This document shows positions 25,749-36,210 of a DNA stretch of 64,000 nucleotides, piece by piece. How positions within the stretch are numbered: position 1 is the stretch's first letter; each line of letters opens with the position of its first letter. The position numbers and the translations under genes are program-made. Under the pieces are notes generated by a model. It searched no databases and was not told where the DNA came from. It worked only from the letters and a program-made list of their open reading frames with translations. Source of the DNA: Udaeobacter sp963725505 (GTDB lineage Bacteria > Verrucomicrobiota > Verrucomicrobiia > Chthoniobacterales > UBA10450); NCBI GenBank assembly GCA_963725505.1, contig CAVRYN010000005.1:372001-436000 (forward strand), in the 5' to 3' direction.

Positions 25749-28020
25749 TCACAATTTCTGCGTAATTTGCTCGAGTTGGTAGCACTCGATCACGTCGCCC
25801 ACTTGATACTCGTTGAAGTCGCCCAGCTTGATCCCGCATTCCAAGCCGGAGCGCACTTCCTTTACGTCGTCCTGGAAACGGCGCAGCGTCGAAAGCCCGC
25901 CGTCGTAAACCGGCTGGCGCTTTCGCAGGACGCGGGCGCGCGCAGCGCGGGCGATACGGCCATCTGTCACCAGACAACCAGCGACGATGCCTTTGCTTAG
26001 TTGGAAAACCTGTTTCACCTCCGCATGCCCGATGACTGTTTCGCGAAGCTCGGGATCGAGTAGCCCGGCCATGGCGTCTTTGATCTGATCCAGCAATTCG
26101 TAAATGATGCTGTAAAGCTTGATCTGAACGCCTTCGCGTTTCGCAGCCGGTACAGCCATGGCCTCGACTTTTACGTTGAAACCGACTACCACCGCATCCG
26201 AGGCGCTCGCCAGCAAAATATCCGATTCGGAAATCGGCCCTACAGCCGAATGAATCATTTCCAGGTCGATCTTTTTGCTTTCGATCTGTTTCAACGCGCC
26301 GATCAGCGCTTCGAGCGAGCCTTGCGTGTCACATTTCAAAACGATGCGCAGAACTTTTTTGCCTTCGGCGGTTTCGAGCAGACTTTCCAGCGTAGCGCGT
26401 TGTGGAAGCGTACAACTTGCTCGCGCGCTTTGCCTCGAGCCGTTCGTCGCTCAGTTGTTTCGCCTCGCGCTCTGATTCCATGACGAGCAATTCATCGCCC
26501 GCATTAGGCAGACCGGTAAAGCCAAGCACTTTCACTGGCGTCGAAGGCCCGGCTTTCTTGACCGGTTGGCCGCGATCGTCGAGAAGCGATTTTACTTTGC
26601 CGTTGTAATCGCCGCAGATGAACGGGTCGCCGATTTTTAATGTGCCCATCTGCACGATCACAGTGGCCGTGGGGCCGCGTCCCGCTTCCACTTGCGCTTC
26701 GATGACAGTGCCGCGCGGTCTTGCGCTAGGCGAGGCCTTGAGTTCCATTACCTCTGCCTGGAGCTTCATCATCTCAAGCAAGTGATCAATTCCAGTGCCT
26801 TTTGTTGCCGAGACTGGACAAACAATCGTTTCGCCGCCCCAATCTTCCGGGGCCAGACCCTGCTCCTGAAGTTGTTTCTTGACCCGATCTAAGTTCGCGC
26901 CCGGAAGATCCATTTTATTGAGGGCGACCATGATCTTCACGTGCGGCGCGGCCTTGGCGTGATTAATCGCTTCGATTGTTTGCGGCATGATGCCGTCATC
27001 GGCCGCGACAACGAGCACAACGATATCGGTCACATTAGCGCCGCGCGCGCGCATGGCGGTGAAGGCGGCGTGGCCCGGTGTGTCGATGAAAGTAAGTGTC
27101 GCGCCATTATGATTGACGCTGTAAGCGCCGATGTGTTGCGTGATTCCACCCGCTTCACCGGCCGCTACGCGCGTCTTGCGAATCGCGTCCAGGAGTGTGG
27201 TCTTGCCATGATCGACATGTCCCATGAAGGTGATGATGGGGCCGCGTGGCTTGAGTTCCTCTTCCTTTTCAATAACCGGCGGAGGCGGCGCAACGACCGC
27301 CTGTTCCACCTTGTGAACGCCGGCGCCTTTTTCGCGGCGCTCCTTTTCCAGAACGAACCCGTGACTCTCCGCGATCTTCGCCGCAATATCGGGCTCGATT
27401 GTCTGGTTGATGTTGGCGAAGATGTTGTGCGTCATCAGCTCTGCGATGATTTGATGCGGTTTTAACCCCAGCTCAGCTGCTAACTGCTTAACAACAATTG
27501 GAGGCTTGATAAGGATGATCTTTTGCGGTGCGACTTCTGCCTCAGCAGAAGGCAATGCGGCCTCGGGCGCCTTCGAGGTTGTGTCGGTGGTGACGACGCC
27601 CGGGACTTGAGTCGGAGGCGCTTGCGCAGGCGCGGGCTTTGCCGGCACGGCGGGTTTAACAGGAACCGCGGCGGTCTCGAGCGACGCTCGGATGCGCGAG
27701 ATTGGGGGTAAAACATCGCGCTTGGTTTTTAACTCGCCATCTTCTGCCTTCTTACGCGTTCTTTTTCTGTCGATGAGCGAGACGGTCTCTGCTTCGTGAC
27801 TCGGGGGTGGAGTAGTTCGCGGCTCCGACTTTGGCGGAAGCGTGGGCGATTTTGCCGGGGCTGCCGCATGAGCATGCTCTGGCGCGACGTCCCTCTTTAG
27901 TTCTCTCTTGAGAAGTTTTGTTTTTGGCGCGGCTGCCGGCTTACGAGCAGTAGTCTTGCGCGCATCCGCGTCCGCGGCTCCTTTACGCGTTGCAGTTTTA
28001 CTGCTCGTCTTCGTTGCCAT
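25749..28020 (-). CDS. infB: Translation initiation factor IF-2, frameshifted
   Basis: GTPase that brings fMet-tRNA to the 30S subunit. The N-terminal 160 residues are Lys/Ala/Pro-rich. Then comes the IF2_N region (VVKQLAAELGLKPHQIIAELM), the G domain with GHVDHGKTT, DTPGHAAF, NKMD and SATKGTGI, and domain II with GDPFICGDYNGKVKSLLDDRG. Domains III and IV (CDTQGSLEALIGALKQIE onward, ending QVGDVIECYQLEQITQKL) lie in another frame; the switch is near 26410. The bridging TLESLLETAEGKKVLRIVLK is readable in the second frame. Joined length is about 757 residues, normal. As infB is essential, this is almost surely a sequencing indel. Confidence 0.95.
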
Positions 28021-28072
28021 CGTTGTTCCTTCAAAATTTCGCTCATGGCTCGAGCCCTAAAGCAGAGCCACG

Positions 28073-29323
28073 TTATTGTACGAGTTCCTGCCGATGCACT
28101 GCCTCGTAAATCTCTCGCGCCTTTGTTTCGTCGACTGCGAGAATATCCACCAAATCCTGCACGTCCGCATCGCGCAATCCTTCCAAATTGGTAAAGCCGG
28201 ATTTTACCAGGGTAAGCGCCTGCTCTTCGGTGACAGGGAGCGCGCTGGCAAGGGTCTGTGCAGCTTGGGCGACCTTTTGCTCCACCACGGTTGTCGCCGA
28301 TGTGTCCTTGCCGATGTTGATCTCCCAGCCGGTCAAGCGGGAAGTCAGCCGCGCGTTCTGTCCCTTTTTTCCGATCGCGAGCGAAAGCTGGTCTTCATCG
28401 ACAGAAATCTGCACGCTCTTTTTCTCCGTATCGAAAACCAATTTTTTCACTTTTGCTGGCTTGAGCGCTTCCAGAATGTATTCCTTTGGATCGGAGCTCC
28501 AGCGGATGATATCGACCTTTTCGTTATTGAGCTCGCGCACGATGTTTTTGACCCGCGAGCCGCGCATGCCAACACACGCACCTACGGGGTCCACTTTCTC
28601 ATTCGCGCTCCAGACTGCAATTTTGGTGCGATAACCGGCTTCTCGCGCGATGCCGCGAATCTCCACCGTGCCGTCAGCTATTTCGCTCACTTCAAGCTCA
28701 AAAAGCCGGCGCACGAAATTGGGATGACTGCGCGAGACGATGATCTCGGGGCCGCGGACGCCGTTTTCGACCGCGACCACGTAGGCACGCAAACGGTCAC
28801 CTACATTGTAATCTTCCACGACGACTCGCTCGCGCTGCGGCATGATCGCTTCAAATTTTCCAAGATCGAGAATGACATCGGAGCGGTCGAAGCGCCGCAC
28901 AGTTCCGCTGACGATTTCCCCGGCGCGGTCCTTGAATTCCTCATAAATCATTTCTTTCTCAGCCTGGCGAATCCGCTGCATCATGGCTTGTTTTGCGGTC
29001 TGCGCCGCGATGCGGCCAAAATTCTTCGGTGTGACTTCTACTTCCATAGTCTCACCGATATTCGCGTCCGGTTTGATCTTGCGGGCTTTCGAGAGCTCGA
29101 TCTCATCCTGTGGATTCGTTACATCCTCGACTACCAGCAGGTTGGCCAGCGCCCGGATTTCGCCGCTCTTCGGATTAATATCGATGCGCAGATCGCGCGA
29201 TGCGCCGACGCTCTTCTTGGAGGCCGAGAGCAGAGCGTTCGAAACCGCCTCGATCAGGATTTCGCGTTTGATTCCGCGCTCCCGCTCCAGGTAATCGAGC
29301 ATGGCAATAAATTCCGCGTTCAT
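28073..29323 (-). CDS. nusA: Transcription termination/antitermination protein NusA
   Basis: RNA polymerase accessory factor. N-terminal domain MNAEFIAMLDYLERERGIKREILIEAVSNALLSA; S1 domain GEIVSGTVRRFDRSDVILDLGKFEAIMPQRERV; KH1 with VDPVGACVGMRGSRVKNIVRELNNEKVDII; KH2 with LSLAIGKKGQNARLTSRLTGWEI; then a C-terminal Leu/Ala-rich helical repeat (VTEEQALTLVKSGFTNLEGLRDADVQDLVDI). ATG at 29323 gives 416 residues; an upstream frame to 29395 lacks conserved sequence. First gene of nusA-infB-rbfA-nrnA-truB-ribF. No rimP is seen upstream. Confidence 0.96.
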   Translation of the reverse strand: MNAEFIAMLDYLERERGIKREILIEAVSNALLSASKKSVGASRDLRIDINPKSGEIRALANLLVVEDVTNPQDEIELSKARKIKPDANIGETMEVEVTPKNFGRIAAQTAKQAMMQRIRQAEKEMIYEEFKDRAGEIVSGTVRRFDRSDVILDLGKFEAIMPQRERVVVEDYNVGDRLRAYVVAVENGVRGPEIIVSRSHPNFVRRLFELEVSEIADGTVEIRGIAREAGYRTKIAVWSANEKVDPVGACVGMRGSRVKNIVRELNNEKVDIIRWSSDPKEYILEALKPAKVKKLVFDTEKKSVQISVDEDQLSLAIGKKGQNARLTSRLTGWEINIGKDTSATTVVEQKVAQAAQTLASALPVTEEQALTLVKSGFTNLEGLRDADVQDLVDILAVDETKAREIYEAVHRQELVQ

Positions 29324-29461
29324 AAAACATGCAGCCCGCAGACGAAAAAGAGTGGGACGCCAGTTCCCACTCCGATCAGCGCGCGGACTAGGCACTAAGA
29401 ATAACTTCGTGAAGTCTGCTCGTCAAGCTGTGGGCCGGTTTGATTTGACGTCAAACTCGCA

Positions 29462-30910
29462 ATGTCGAACATCCAGCATCCGATGAATTCGCGTATCCGA
29501 GCTTTGTTGATTGTGCTGCTGGTGTGGGCGGTGGTTTATCTTCCAGCGCTTGGTTCGCTGGCCATCAAGGGAGAAGAAGGGCGCCGGATTTTGCCGGCTA
29601 TCCAGATGCTCAAGACCGGCGATTATGTTGTGCCGCAAGTAGGCAGCAATCCTTATTTCCGGAAGCCGCCGCTGGTGAACTGGCTGGTGGCGATGTCGTT
29701 TAAATTTTTCGGCGCGCGAAATGAATGGACGGCCCGCTTGCCTTCAGCGCTGGCTGTGCTCGTGGTGGCGATTGCGTTTGTCACCGTCGCGCGCGCGAGC
29801 CTCGGCCCCACGGGATCAATGACCGCAGCGCTGATCTGGTTGACGAATATCGGCATGATCGAAAAAGGCCGCTTGATCGAGATCGAGGGCCTCTACGTTT
29901 CTCTCTGCGGGCTTGCCATCATTTGTTGGTTGAGCTTTTTGACTCAAAAGAAGTCGGCGTGGCTCATTTGGGTTCCGGCCTCGATTTTTCTCGGACTTGG
30001 CATGCTCGCGAAGGGTCCAACGCTTCTTGTATTTTTCTATGCGATTGTGCTGGCTGTCCTTTGGCAGAACAAGAATTGGCGGCTTCTGCTTCACCCTGCG
30101 CATTTCGTCGCGCTTGCAATCATGCTAGGCATCTTTGCGGCTTGGGCCGTTCCGTTTGTCAGGACGATGACAATCCCAGCATCGATGCACTACTGGTCGA
30201 TTCAATTCACCGGACGGCTGAAAGGCACTGAATTCCAATTTGCGAACTGGATCCTAAACGTCCCGCGCGCTCTCGTATACTTTCTGCCGTGGCTTATCCT
30301 GTTGCCGTTTCTGCGGTTTTCAAAATTTCAGCATCACGATCAGCGGCACCTTGCTCATGCACTCGTCTGGGGGACTGTGCTGCCCTTTCTTGTTGTAAAC
30401 CTCGTGCCCGGAGGGATTGCCCGCTACAGCATGCCGTATTTGGTCCCGGCGTCGTGGCTGCTGGCGATGGGTTACGCCGATGGCGCGCTGCATTGGCCCG
30501 GCAAGGTGCGCATCGGGCGCGAGGAGCCGTTTGCCAGAGTAATGACAATTTTCGTCGGACTTGGGCTCGTCATTGGCGGAATTGGTTACCCGCTCACCGC
30601 GCTTGCTCTGCGGGGCAGGCAGCAGGTAACAAAGGCCGCCGCTACAATTAACGCCGTCTTGCCGGGAGACGAGAAAGTTTATTCGGTCAATCCACGCTAT
30701 GTGCCGGTGCTTTTTTATATCAAAGCGCCGCTCGAGTATGTAAGCAGCGTCGCGGACCTGCCCGAGGACACACATTACTTCCTCGCCCGCGCCGACAATG
30801 AAGAGGAAGCAGCGTCAACGCAAAAGTGGGCGCCACGCAAAGCGCATCCAATCGCTCGCGCGACGGATTATACCAAGCGCGAGATGATTCTCTTTGAGGT
30901 CGGACCTTGA
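29462..30910 (+). CDS. ArnT/GT39-like membrane glycosyltransferase
   Basis: Inner membrane polytopic enzyme of the ArnT/PMT clan, which uses polyprenyl-phosphate sugars to modify lipid A, proteins or glycans. The N-terminus VYLPALGSLAIKGEEGRRILPAIQMLKTGDYVVPQVGSNPYFRKPPLVNWLVA is the hallmark: a first periplasmic loop with acidic residues replacing the usual DE pair, then Y-x-x-KPP. About ten hydrophobic segments follow, including LGLGMLAKGPTLLVFFY. 482 residues; ATG at 29483 is an alternative start. Divergent from nusA. Substrate cannot be told. Confidence 0.88.
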   Translation: MSNIQHPMNSRIRALLIVLLVWAVVYLPALGSLAIKGEEGRRILPAIQMLKTGDYVVPQVGSNPYFRKPPLVNWLVAMSFKFFGARNEWTARLPSALAVLVVAIAFVTVARASLGPTGSMTAALIWLTNIGMIEKGRLIEIEGLYVSLCGLAIICWLSFLTQKKSAWLIWVPASIFLGLGMLAKGPTLLVFFYAIVLAVLWQNKNWRLLLHPAHFVALAIMLGIFAAWAVPFVRTMTIPASMHYWSIQFTGRLKGTEFQFANWILNVPRALVYFLPWLILLPFLRFSKFQHHDQRHLAHALVWGTVLPFLVVNLVPGGIARYSMPYLVPASWLLAMGYADGALHWPGKVRIGREEPFARVMTIFVGLGLVIGGIGYPLTALALRGRQQVTKAAATINAVLPGDEKVYSVNPRYVPVLFYIKAPLEYVSSVADLPEDTHYFLARADNEEEAASTQKWAPRKAHPIARATDYTKREMILFEVGP

Positions 30911-30980
30911 AGGGATATTAAGCCCGCAGGCTTTTCTTTCAGGCTGGTGCCGAACGAAGATTGACAGACTCGAAAACCAG

Positions 30981-31004
30981 AATTGGTTAGTATGCTAACC
31001 AATT
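30981..31004 (+). promoter_or_regulatory. Palindromic operator upstream of marR
   Basis: Perfect inverted repeat: AATTGGTTAG and CTAACCAATT around TATG. It lies 10 nt before the MarR ATG, and a TTGACA at 30961-30966 could be its -35 box. The symmetry and size fit a MarR dimer site, so autoregulation of the efflux operon is likely. Confidence 0.8.
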
Positions 31005-31014
31005 GATCTGCATT

Positions 31015-31575
31015 ATGTTCGAGGACGAGACATTTGGCCAATTGCTCCACGGTACCGCGCGTGCATGGCGGCAAAAGCTAGATCAGCGTCTCAAGCCCAT
31101 GGGTCTGAGCCAGGCCAAATGGCGGACGCTAATGCATCTCTCCATTGCGCCGGACGCGCTTACGCAGGCCGAAATTGCAGCGCGTCTGGGCGTGGAAGAG
31201 CCAACAGTCGTGGCGCTATTGCATCGCCTGGAGCGGGAGGCTTGGGTCACGCGCACAAATTCTCCGCACGATCGCCGCTGCAAAATGGTGCTGCTCGGCC
31301 GGCGGGCCCAGCGGGTGATCGCGCAGATCAACGCAACTGCCGACAAACTTCGTCACGAACTATTGGGTGAGATCACACACTCCGATCTCAAGACATGCAT
31401 GAGAGTGCTGGCGCGGGTTCGGGACCGGGCGGAGGAGAGCGACAGCCGCCAGACCGCCACGCGTCAGCGTCTGGCTCGCGTTTTCGCCGAGCCCAACGGC
31501 CAGACTAAACGAGGACATTCGATTCGAAGAAAGACGGCGCGTCGCCGTGCACGGGAGGCTTCAAATGAAACTTAA
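31015..31575 (+). CDS. MarR family transcriptional regulator
   Basis: Dimeric winged-helix repressor. Helix-turn-helix and wing: LTQAEIAARLGVEEPTVVALLHRLEREAWVTRTNSPHDRRCKMVLLGRRA, with the DRR wing motif. The 187 residues include a basic Arg/Lys-rich tail (TKRGHSIRRKTARRRAREA) longer than usual. ATG at 31015 follows the operator; the efflux adaptor begins before its stop. It most likely represses the following two genes and responds to a small lipophilic or phenolic ligand; the ligand is unknown. Confidence 0.93.
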   Translation: MFEDETFGQLLHGTARAWRQKLDQRLKPMGLSQAKWRTLMHLSIAPDALTQAEIAARLGVEEPTVVALLHRLEREAWVTRTNSPHDRRCKMVLLGRRAQRVIAQINATADKLRHELLGEITHSDLKTCMRVLARVRDRAEESDSRQTATRQRLARVFAEPNGQTKRGHSIRRKTARRRAREASNET

Positions 31576-32794
31576 CACGGAGATGAGCGATGTTAAGACA
31601 TTAGGTCACGGCGGTTCCCAGCTATCGACGAGGTCTCAAATGAAACGGACCCATGCCAGCAGTCAGAGGATTCCCAAGTGGGCGTACTTGCTTTTCATCA
31701 TCCTGGCAGCGTTTGTCACCTATCGGATCCTTCAACACAGGGCCAGCGAGATCAAGACTGCTCAGCCGCCGGCGCGACCGGTGCTGGTGGCGAAAGTAAT
31801 CAGCAAAGATGTACCGCTTTATCTCGACGAAATCGGCACCTGCGCCGCTTACGAAACAGTTCAGGTCCAGGCGCAGGTCAGTGGACAAATCATCGCACGC
31901 CACTTTCAGGACGGGGCCGATGTGAAGAAAGGGGATCTGCTTTTCACAATTGATCCGCGACCGTATCAAGCGGCTCTCGAGCAGGCCCAGGCGCAAGCAA
32001 CGTTGGATCAGATCACGATGAAGCGGCAGCAGGAACTGCGCGCCCGCAATGTTATCTCACCGCAAGACCTCGACACGGCTCAGGCCAACGCGCACAAGTC
32101 CGAAGCTGCCACTGCGGCTGCTCAGGTGAATCTCGATTTTTGCTACATCAAATCGCCGATCAACGGCCGGGCTGGACTGCGGCTTGTCGATGTAGGCAAC
32201 ATAGTCTCGGGCAACACTGGCAGCGGCGCCGTATTGCTTACAATTCAGGGCCTCGATCCGATTTACACCGACTTCACCGTTGCCGAGACCGATTTGGCCT
32301 TAGTACGGAAGTATCTGGGCGGCCCAAACGTGAAGGTTCAGACAAATTCGCCGGACGATAACATTCCGCCGCGTCTGGGCGATTTATATTTCATCGACAC
32401 CGCCGTCCAGCCCGGTTCAGGAACCGTGAAAGCGCGGGGGGTGACGCCAAATCCGGATCACGCGCTTTGGCCTTCGGAATTTGTGCGTGTTCGTTTCATT
32501 CTCGACACGATTAAGGATGCGCGGCTGGTTCCAGTGCAGGCGGTGCAGATTAGCCAAAGTGGGCCGTTCATATTTGTGATGAAATCGGATAACACAGTCG
32601 ATCTTCGTCCGGTCAAACCAGGGCAGCGACAAGATGGCGATTTGATGGTCGTCGAAAGTGGCGTCGAACCTGGAGAGACAGTCGTGGTGACGGGACAACT
32701 TGCGCTCGCTCCCGGATCAAAAGTCGATCCCAAACCGTACGGCGCGGCAAATCCTCCGGGTGGTCAAAGCGCCGCAGCGAAGAGCTCGTTGTAA
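31565..32794 (+). CDS. RND efflux periplasmic adaptor subunit
   Basis: Membrane fusion protein linking an RND pump to an outer membrane channel. One N-terminal membrane anchor (WAYLLFIILAAFVTYRILQ), then VPLYLDEIGTCAAYETVQVQAQVSGQIIARHFQDGADVKKGDLLFTIDPRPYQAALEQAQAQ, the lipoyl half-motif and hairpin start. Beta-barrel and membrane-proximal parts follow (GVEPGETVVVTGQLALAPGSKVDPK). ATG at 31565 has GGGAGG 6 nt upstream and overlaps marR by 11 nt; ATG at 31640 is an alternative with a weaker GAGG. The direct repeat of the start region (CTCAAATGAAACG versus TTCAAATGAAAC) is notable. Confidence 0.93.
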   Translation: MKLNTEMSDVKTLGHGGSQLSTRSQMKRTHASSQRIPKWAYLLFIILAAFVTYRILQHRASEIKTAQPPARPVLVAKVISKDVPLYLDEIGTCAAYETVQVQAQVSGQIIARHFQDGADVKKGDLLFTIDPRPYQAALEQAQAQATLDQITMKRQQELRARNVISPQDLDTAQANAHKSEAATAAAQVNLDFCYIKSPINGRAGLRLVDVGNIVSGNTGSGAVLLTIQGLDPIYTDFTVAETDLALVRKYLGGPNVKVQTNSPDDNIPPRLGDLYFIDTAVQPGSGTVKARGVTPNPDHALWPSEFVRVRFILDTIKDARLVPVQAVQISQSGPFIFVMKSDNTVDLRPVKPGQRQDGDLMVVESGVEPGETVVVTGQLALAPGSKVDPKPYGAANPPGGQSAAAKSSL

Positions 32795-32806
32795 TTCCGA
32801 TTCTGT

Positions 32807-35800
32807 ATGGAGCGCTCAGATCCACACAATAGCGCGCCGGATGGCGAACATGAATCGCAAGATCGACATCACGCAAGATCGACATCCGCAGCGCCGAAAG
32901 AAGCCAAGTTAGTTCCGATCAAAGGCACCGGCCTTTCCGGGCCGTTCATCCGCCGGCCGGTCATGACTATTTTGCTGACGTTGTCCGTAATCGTCGCTGG
33001 AATTGCCACCTACAATAAACTGGCGGTAAACGATCTGCCGGCGGTCGATTATCCGATCATTCAAGTCACCTGCGCGTATCCCGGAGCGGACCCGGTGACG
33101 ATGGCGAACAACATTGCCACGCCGCTTGAAAAGCAATTCCTCCAAATCCCCGGCCTCGACATCATTACCAGCCAGAGCACGCAGAGTAACACGCAGCTCA
33201 CGCTTCAATTTGTTCTCAGCAAAAGCATTACCGATGCGGCCACCGACGTACAGGCCGCGATCCAGCGCGCAACCGGCAAATTGCCGATCGATTTGCCAAG
33301 TCCGCCGACGTTTAGCAAAACGAACCCGAACGATCAGGCGGTTTATCTGGTCGGATTCATGTCGGACACGCTGACCGACGGCGATCTATATAAGTACGCC
33401 TCCACCGTCGTGGCCCAGCGCATGGCGATTCTTCCCGGCGTCTCGCAAGTGAACATCTACGGCGTGCAAGGCGCGATCCGGATCAAAGCAGACCCGGCGG
33501 CATTGGCTGCGCGCGGGCTGACGATGGATGACGTCGCGAACGCGATCAAAGCGGGAACGGTTTATTCCGGCGCCGGACAATTCGACGGACCGCATCGCAC
33601 GTTTGTCCTTCAACCGAACGGGCAGATCGACGAGGCGGAAGGTTATCGCAATCTGATCGTCGCGAGAAACAAAGACCGTTCACCGGTTTATTTGCGCGAC
33701 ATTGCAGAAGTAAAACAAGGCGTGCAAGACGAGCGCACTTCCCGCTTTTTCTGGGTGCGCGGATTCAAGCGGCCGCCCGGAACCACCGTTGTCCTTGCGG
33801 TTTCGCGGCAGGCGGGCGCGAATGCGGTCGAAGTTGCGAATTCCGTGAAAGCTCTCTTTCCCGAGCTGCGCGCGAGTCTGCCAGGGTCGATCACCTTCCT
33901 CCCGGTGTTCGATCGTTCGCAAACAATCGTGAATTCGGTGGACGACGTGCGGGCGACCCTGATGATCGCGTTCGTGCTGGTCGTCATGGTAATTTACGTT
34001 TTTCTCGGCCGCGCCACTGACACGCTGATTCCGGCTGTCGCCCTGCCGCTTTCGTTGCTGCTGACCGTTGCCGTGATGTACATGCTCGGCTTCTCCATCA
34101 ACAACCTAACCTTGATGGCGCTGACGCTGGCCGTCGGGTTTCTGGTCGATGATGCGATTGTGTTCTTGGAAAACGTGATCCGCCGGGCCGAGCACGGCGA
34201 ATCTATTTTGAAAGCGGCTTACAACACCGCCGGGGAAATTTCCTTCACGATTCTGTCGATGACGCTTTCCCTCGCCGCGGTCTTCATTCCGCTGGTATTT
34301 TTGCCGGGATTGCTCGGACGAATTTTTCAGGAATTTTCAATCACGATCATTGTGGCGATTCTGGCGTCCGGTCTTGTCTCGCTCACCTTAACGCCATTGA
34401 TGTGCGCGCGCATTCTGGGTGAACGCAGAGCCGGCCACAAAAAGGCGCGAATGGAAAGATGGACCGGTGATTTCATCAAGCGCGTGATCGGCTGGTACAG
34501 TTTTGCTCTCGACAAATTTCTTGATCGCGCCTACCTGACGGTGCCGATTCTTCTCGTCTGTATTATTGGTCTCTGGTTTTTCTTCACCCATTTGCCGTTC
34601 ACCCTATTGCCGGTCGGCGACAGCGGTTTTGCTCGCGGTGTTTTCATTGCCCAGGAGGGTACTTCCCCCGCGCAAATGCGCGCGTTTCAAAAACAGGTGA
34701 ACGAGAAAGTCCAGGCGGAGCCGAGCATCGCGCAATTTTTCACGAACACTGGTACCGGATCGCGTAGCGCGTTGTCGCAGGGAATTGTCTTTTGCGTTTT
34801 CAAACCGCGCGAGCAACGCGATCCGATCGAGCAATGTCTGTTGCGACTGCAAAAATCAATCAGCACGATTCCTGGCCTGACCGCGGTTATCTCTCCGAGT
34901 CCGGTTTTGCAAATCAATGTCGGCGCGACCAACCAAACGCAGGGACAGTACGCTTACACACTTAGCGGCATCGTTCCGGAAGATGTTTACAAGGCGACTG
35001 ATCAAATAATGGCGAAGCTGCGCACCTTTAAGGGATTCGCATCGGTGCGTTCCGATTACTACAACAGCACGCCGAACCTCACCGTCAACATCGACCGCGA
35101 GCGTGCAGCGACCTACGGCGTTTCAACCTCCGCGATTCAAAGCATATTAAAAAACGCTTACTCACAAAACTACGTCTATTTAATCAAGCAGCCGGACGAT
35201 CAATATCAGGTCATTCTCGAAGTGAAAGACGACGAGCGCTCCACCCCGGGCGACCTAAATAACTTGTATGTTCGCAGCAACAGCGGAAACGCACTTGGCC
35301 AATTAGGCGGTAGCCCCGGAATTGCGGTTGTAACTGGAACCGCTGCGGATCTGGTTCCGTTGCACGCGGTAACATCGACAACGCAGATCGTCGGGCCGCA
35401 AGCCGTGAATCACTTCAATCAGTTCACCAGCGTCACAATCAATTTCAATTTGTTGCCGGGCGAGGCGATCGGCGACGCGACTAAGTTCATCGAAGATTCG
35501 TTCGCACAGGTGCATCAGGAATTGCCGAGCGTGCAATCAACGTTCCAAGGTGAAGCGCTCGTGTTTCGACAATTGTTTCAGGCGCTGCCGTTGCTTTTGA
35601 TCGGCGCCGTTTTTGTCATGTACGTGATCCTCGGAATTCTTTACGAGAGCTACGTCCATCCAATCACGGTCTTGTTTCCGGCGATCGTGCCCGCAGTGGT
35701 CGGCGGCCTGGCTACCCTTTGGATTTTCGGGTCGACCTTGTCGCTTTACAGCGTCATCGGACTTTTCCTGTTGCTCGGCATCGTGAAGAAGAACGGGATC

Positions 35801-36172
35801 ATGGTCGTCGACTTCGCTTTGCAGCGAATTGATGAAGGTTGGGACCTGCGCTCGGCAATTCACGAAGCAAGCGTCGAACGTTTCCGGCCCATCATGATGA
35901 CCACGCTGTCCGCGTTAATGGGCGCGATCCCGCTTGCGCTCGGATTCGGTCAGGATGCCGCATCGCGCCGGCCACTCGGACTGGTGATCGTCGGCGGTCT
36001 CATTTTCTCTCAATTGATCACGCTATTTGTCACACCGGTCATCTATCTCTGGCTCGAATGGTTCCAGGAGCACGTGCTCGACAAGGTGCCGTTCCTCCGT
36101 AGCGCCCACTATCATGACGAAGGTCAGCCTGGGAGAGGACAGTTGCGACCGGAACCAGCGGGTGTCCATTGA
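32807..36172 (+). CDS. RND multidrug efflux transporter, MdtB/MuxB-like
   Basis: Inner membrane proton-driven pump. 1121 residues with twelve membrane segments and two large periplasmic loops. After about 45 hydrophilic residues comes GPFIRRPVMTILLTLSVIVAGIATYNKLAVNDLPAVDYPIIQVTCAYPGADP. The proton-relay pair DD is in AVGFLVDDAIVFLENVIRR (TM4). The second half has YVILGILYESYVHPITVLFPAIVPAVVGGLATLW and LLGIVKKNGIMVVDFALQ. No outer membrane TolC gene follows, so it must use one encoded elsewhere. A long charged N-terminal extension (HHARSTSAAPKEAK) is unusual for the family. Confidence 0.95.
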   Translation: MERSDPHNSAPDGEHESQDRHHARSTSAAPKEAKLVPIKGTGLSGPFIRRPVMTILLTLSVIVAGIATYNKLAVNDLPAVDYPIIQVTCAYPGADPVTMANNIATPLEKQFLQIPGLDIITSQSTQSNTQLTLQFVLSKSITDAATDVQAAIQRATGKLPIDLPSPPTFSKTNPNDQAVYLVGFMSDTLTDGDLYKYASTVVAQRMAILPGVSQVNIYGVQGAIRIKADPAALAARGLTMDDVANAIKAGTVYSGAGQFDGPHRTFVLQPNGQIDEAEGYRNLIVARNKDRSPVYLRDIAEVKQGVQDERTSRFFWVRGFKRPPGTTVVLAVSRQAGANAVEVANSVKALFPELRASLPGSITFLPVFDRSQTIVNSVDDVRATLMIAFVLVVMVIYVFLGRATDTLIPAVALPLSLLLTVAVMYMLGFSINNLTLMALTLAVGFLVDDAIVFLENVIRRAEHGESILKAAYNTAGEISFTILSMTLSLAAVFIPLVFLPGLLGRIFQEFSITIIVAILASGLVSLTLTPLMCARILGERRAGHKKARMERWTGDFIKRVIGWYSFALDKFLDRAYLTVPILLVCIIGLWFFFTHLPFTLLPVGDSGFARGVFIAQEGTSPAQMRAFQKQVNEKVQAEPSIAQFFTNTGTGSRSALSQGIVFCVFKPREQRDPIEQCLLRLQKSISTIPGLTAVISPSPVLQINVGATNQTQGQYAYTLSGIVPEDVYKATDQIMAKLRTFKGFASVRSDYYNSTPNLTVNIDRERAATYGVSTSAIQSILKNAYSQNYVYLIKQPDDQYQVILEVKDDERSTPGDLNNLYVRSNSGNALGQLGGSPGIAVVTGTAADLVPLHAVTSTTQIVGPQAVNHFNQFTSVTINFNLLPGEAIGDATKFIEDSFAQVHQELPSVQSTFQGEALVFRQLFQALPLLLIGAVFVMYVILGILYESYVHPITVLFPAIVPAVVGGLATLWIFGSTLSLYSVIGLFLLLGIVKKNGIMVVDFALQRIDEGWDLRSAIHEASVERFRPIMMTTLSALMGAIPLALGFGQDAASRRPLGLVIVGGLIFSQLITLFVTPVIYLWLEWFQEHVLDKVPFLRSAHYHDEGQPGRGQLRPEPAGVH

Positions 36173-36210
36173 TCCACGATTTAACTGTTTAACCATTTTA
36201 ATGCTTTAAC

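Noticed and set aside
28076..29398. 440-codon frame opposite nusA
   Set aside because: Exact antisense shadow of nusA, which has all NusA domains; the opposite frame has no family features.
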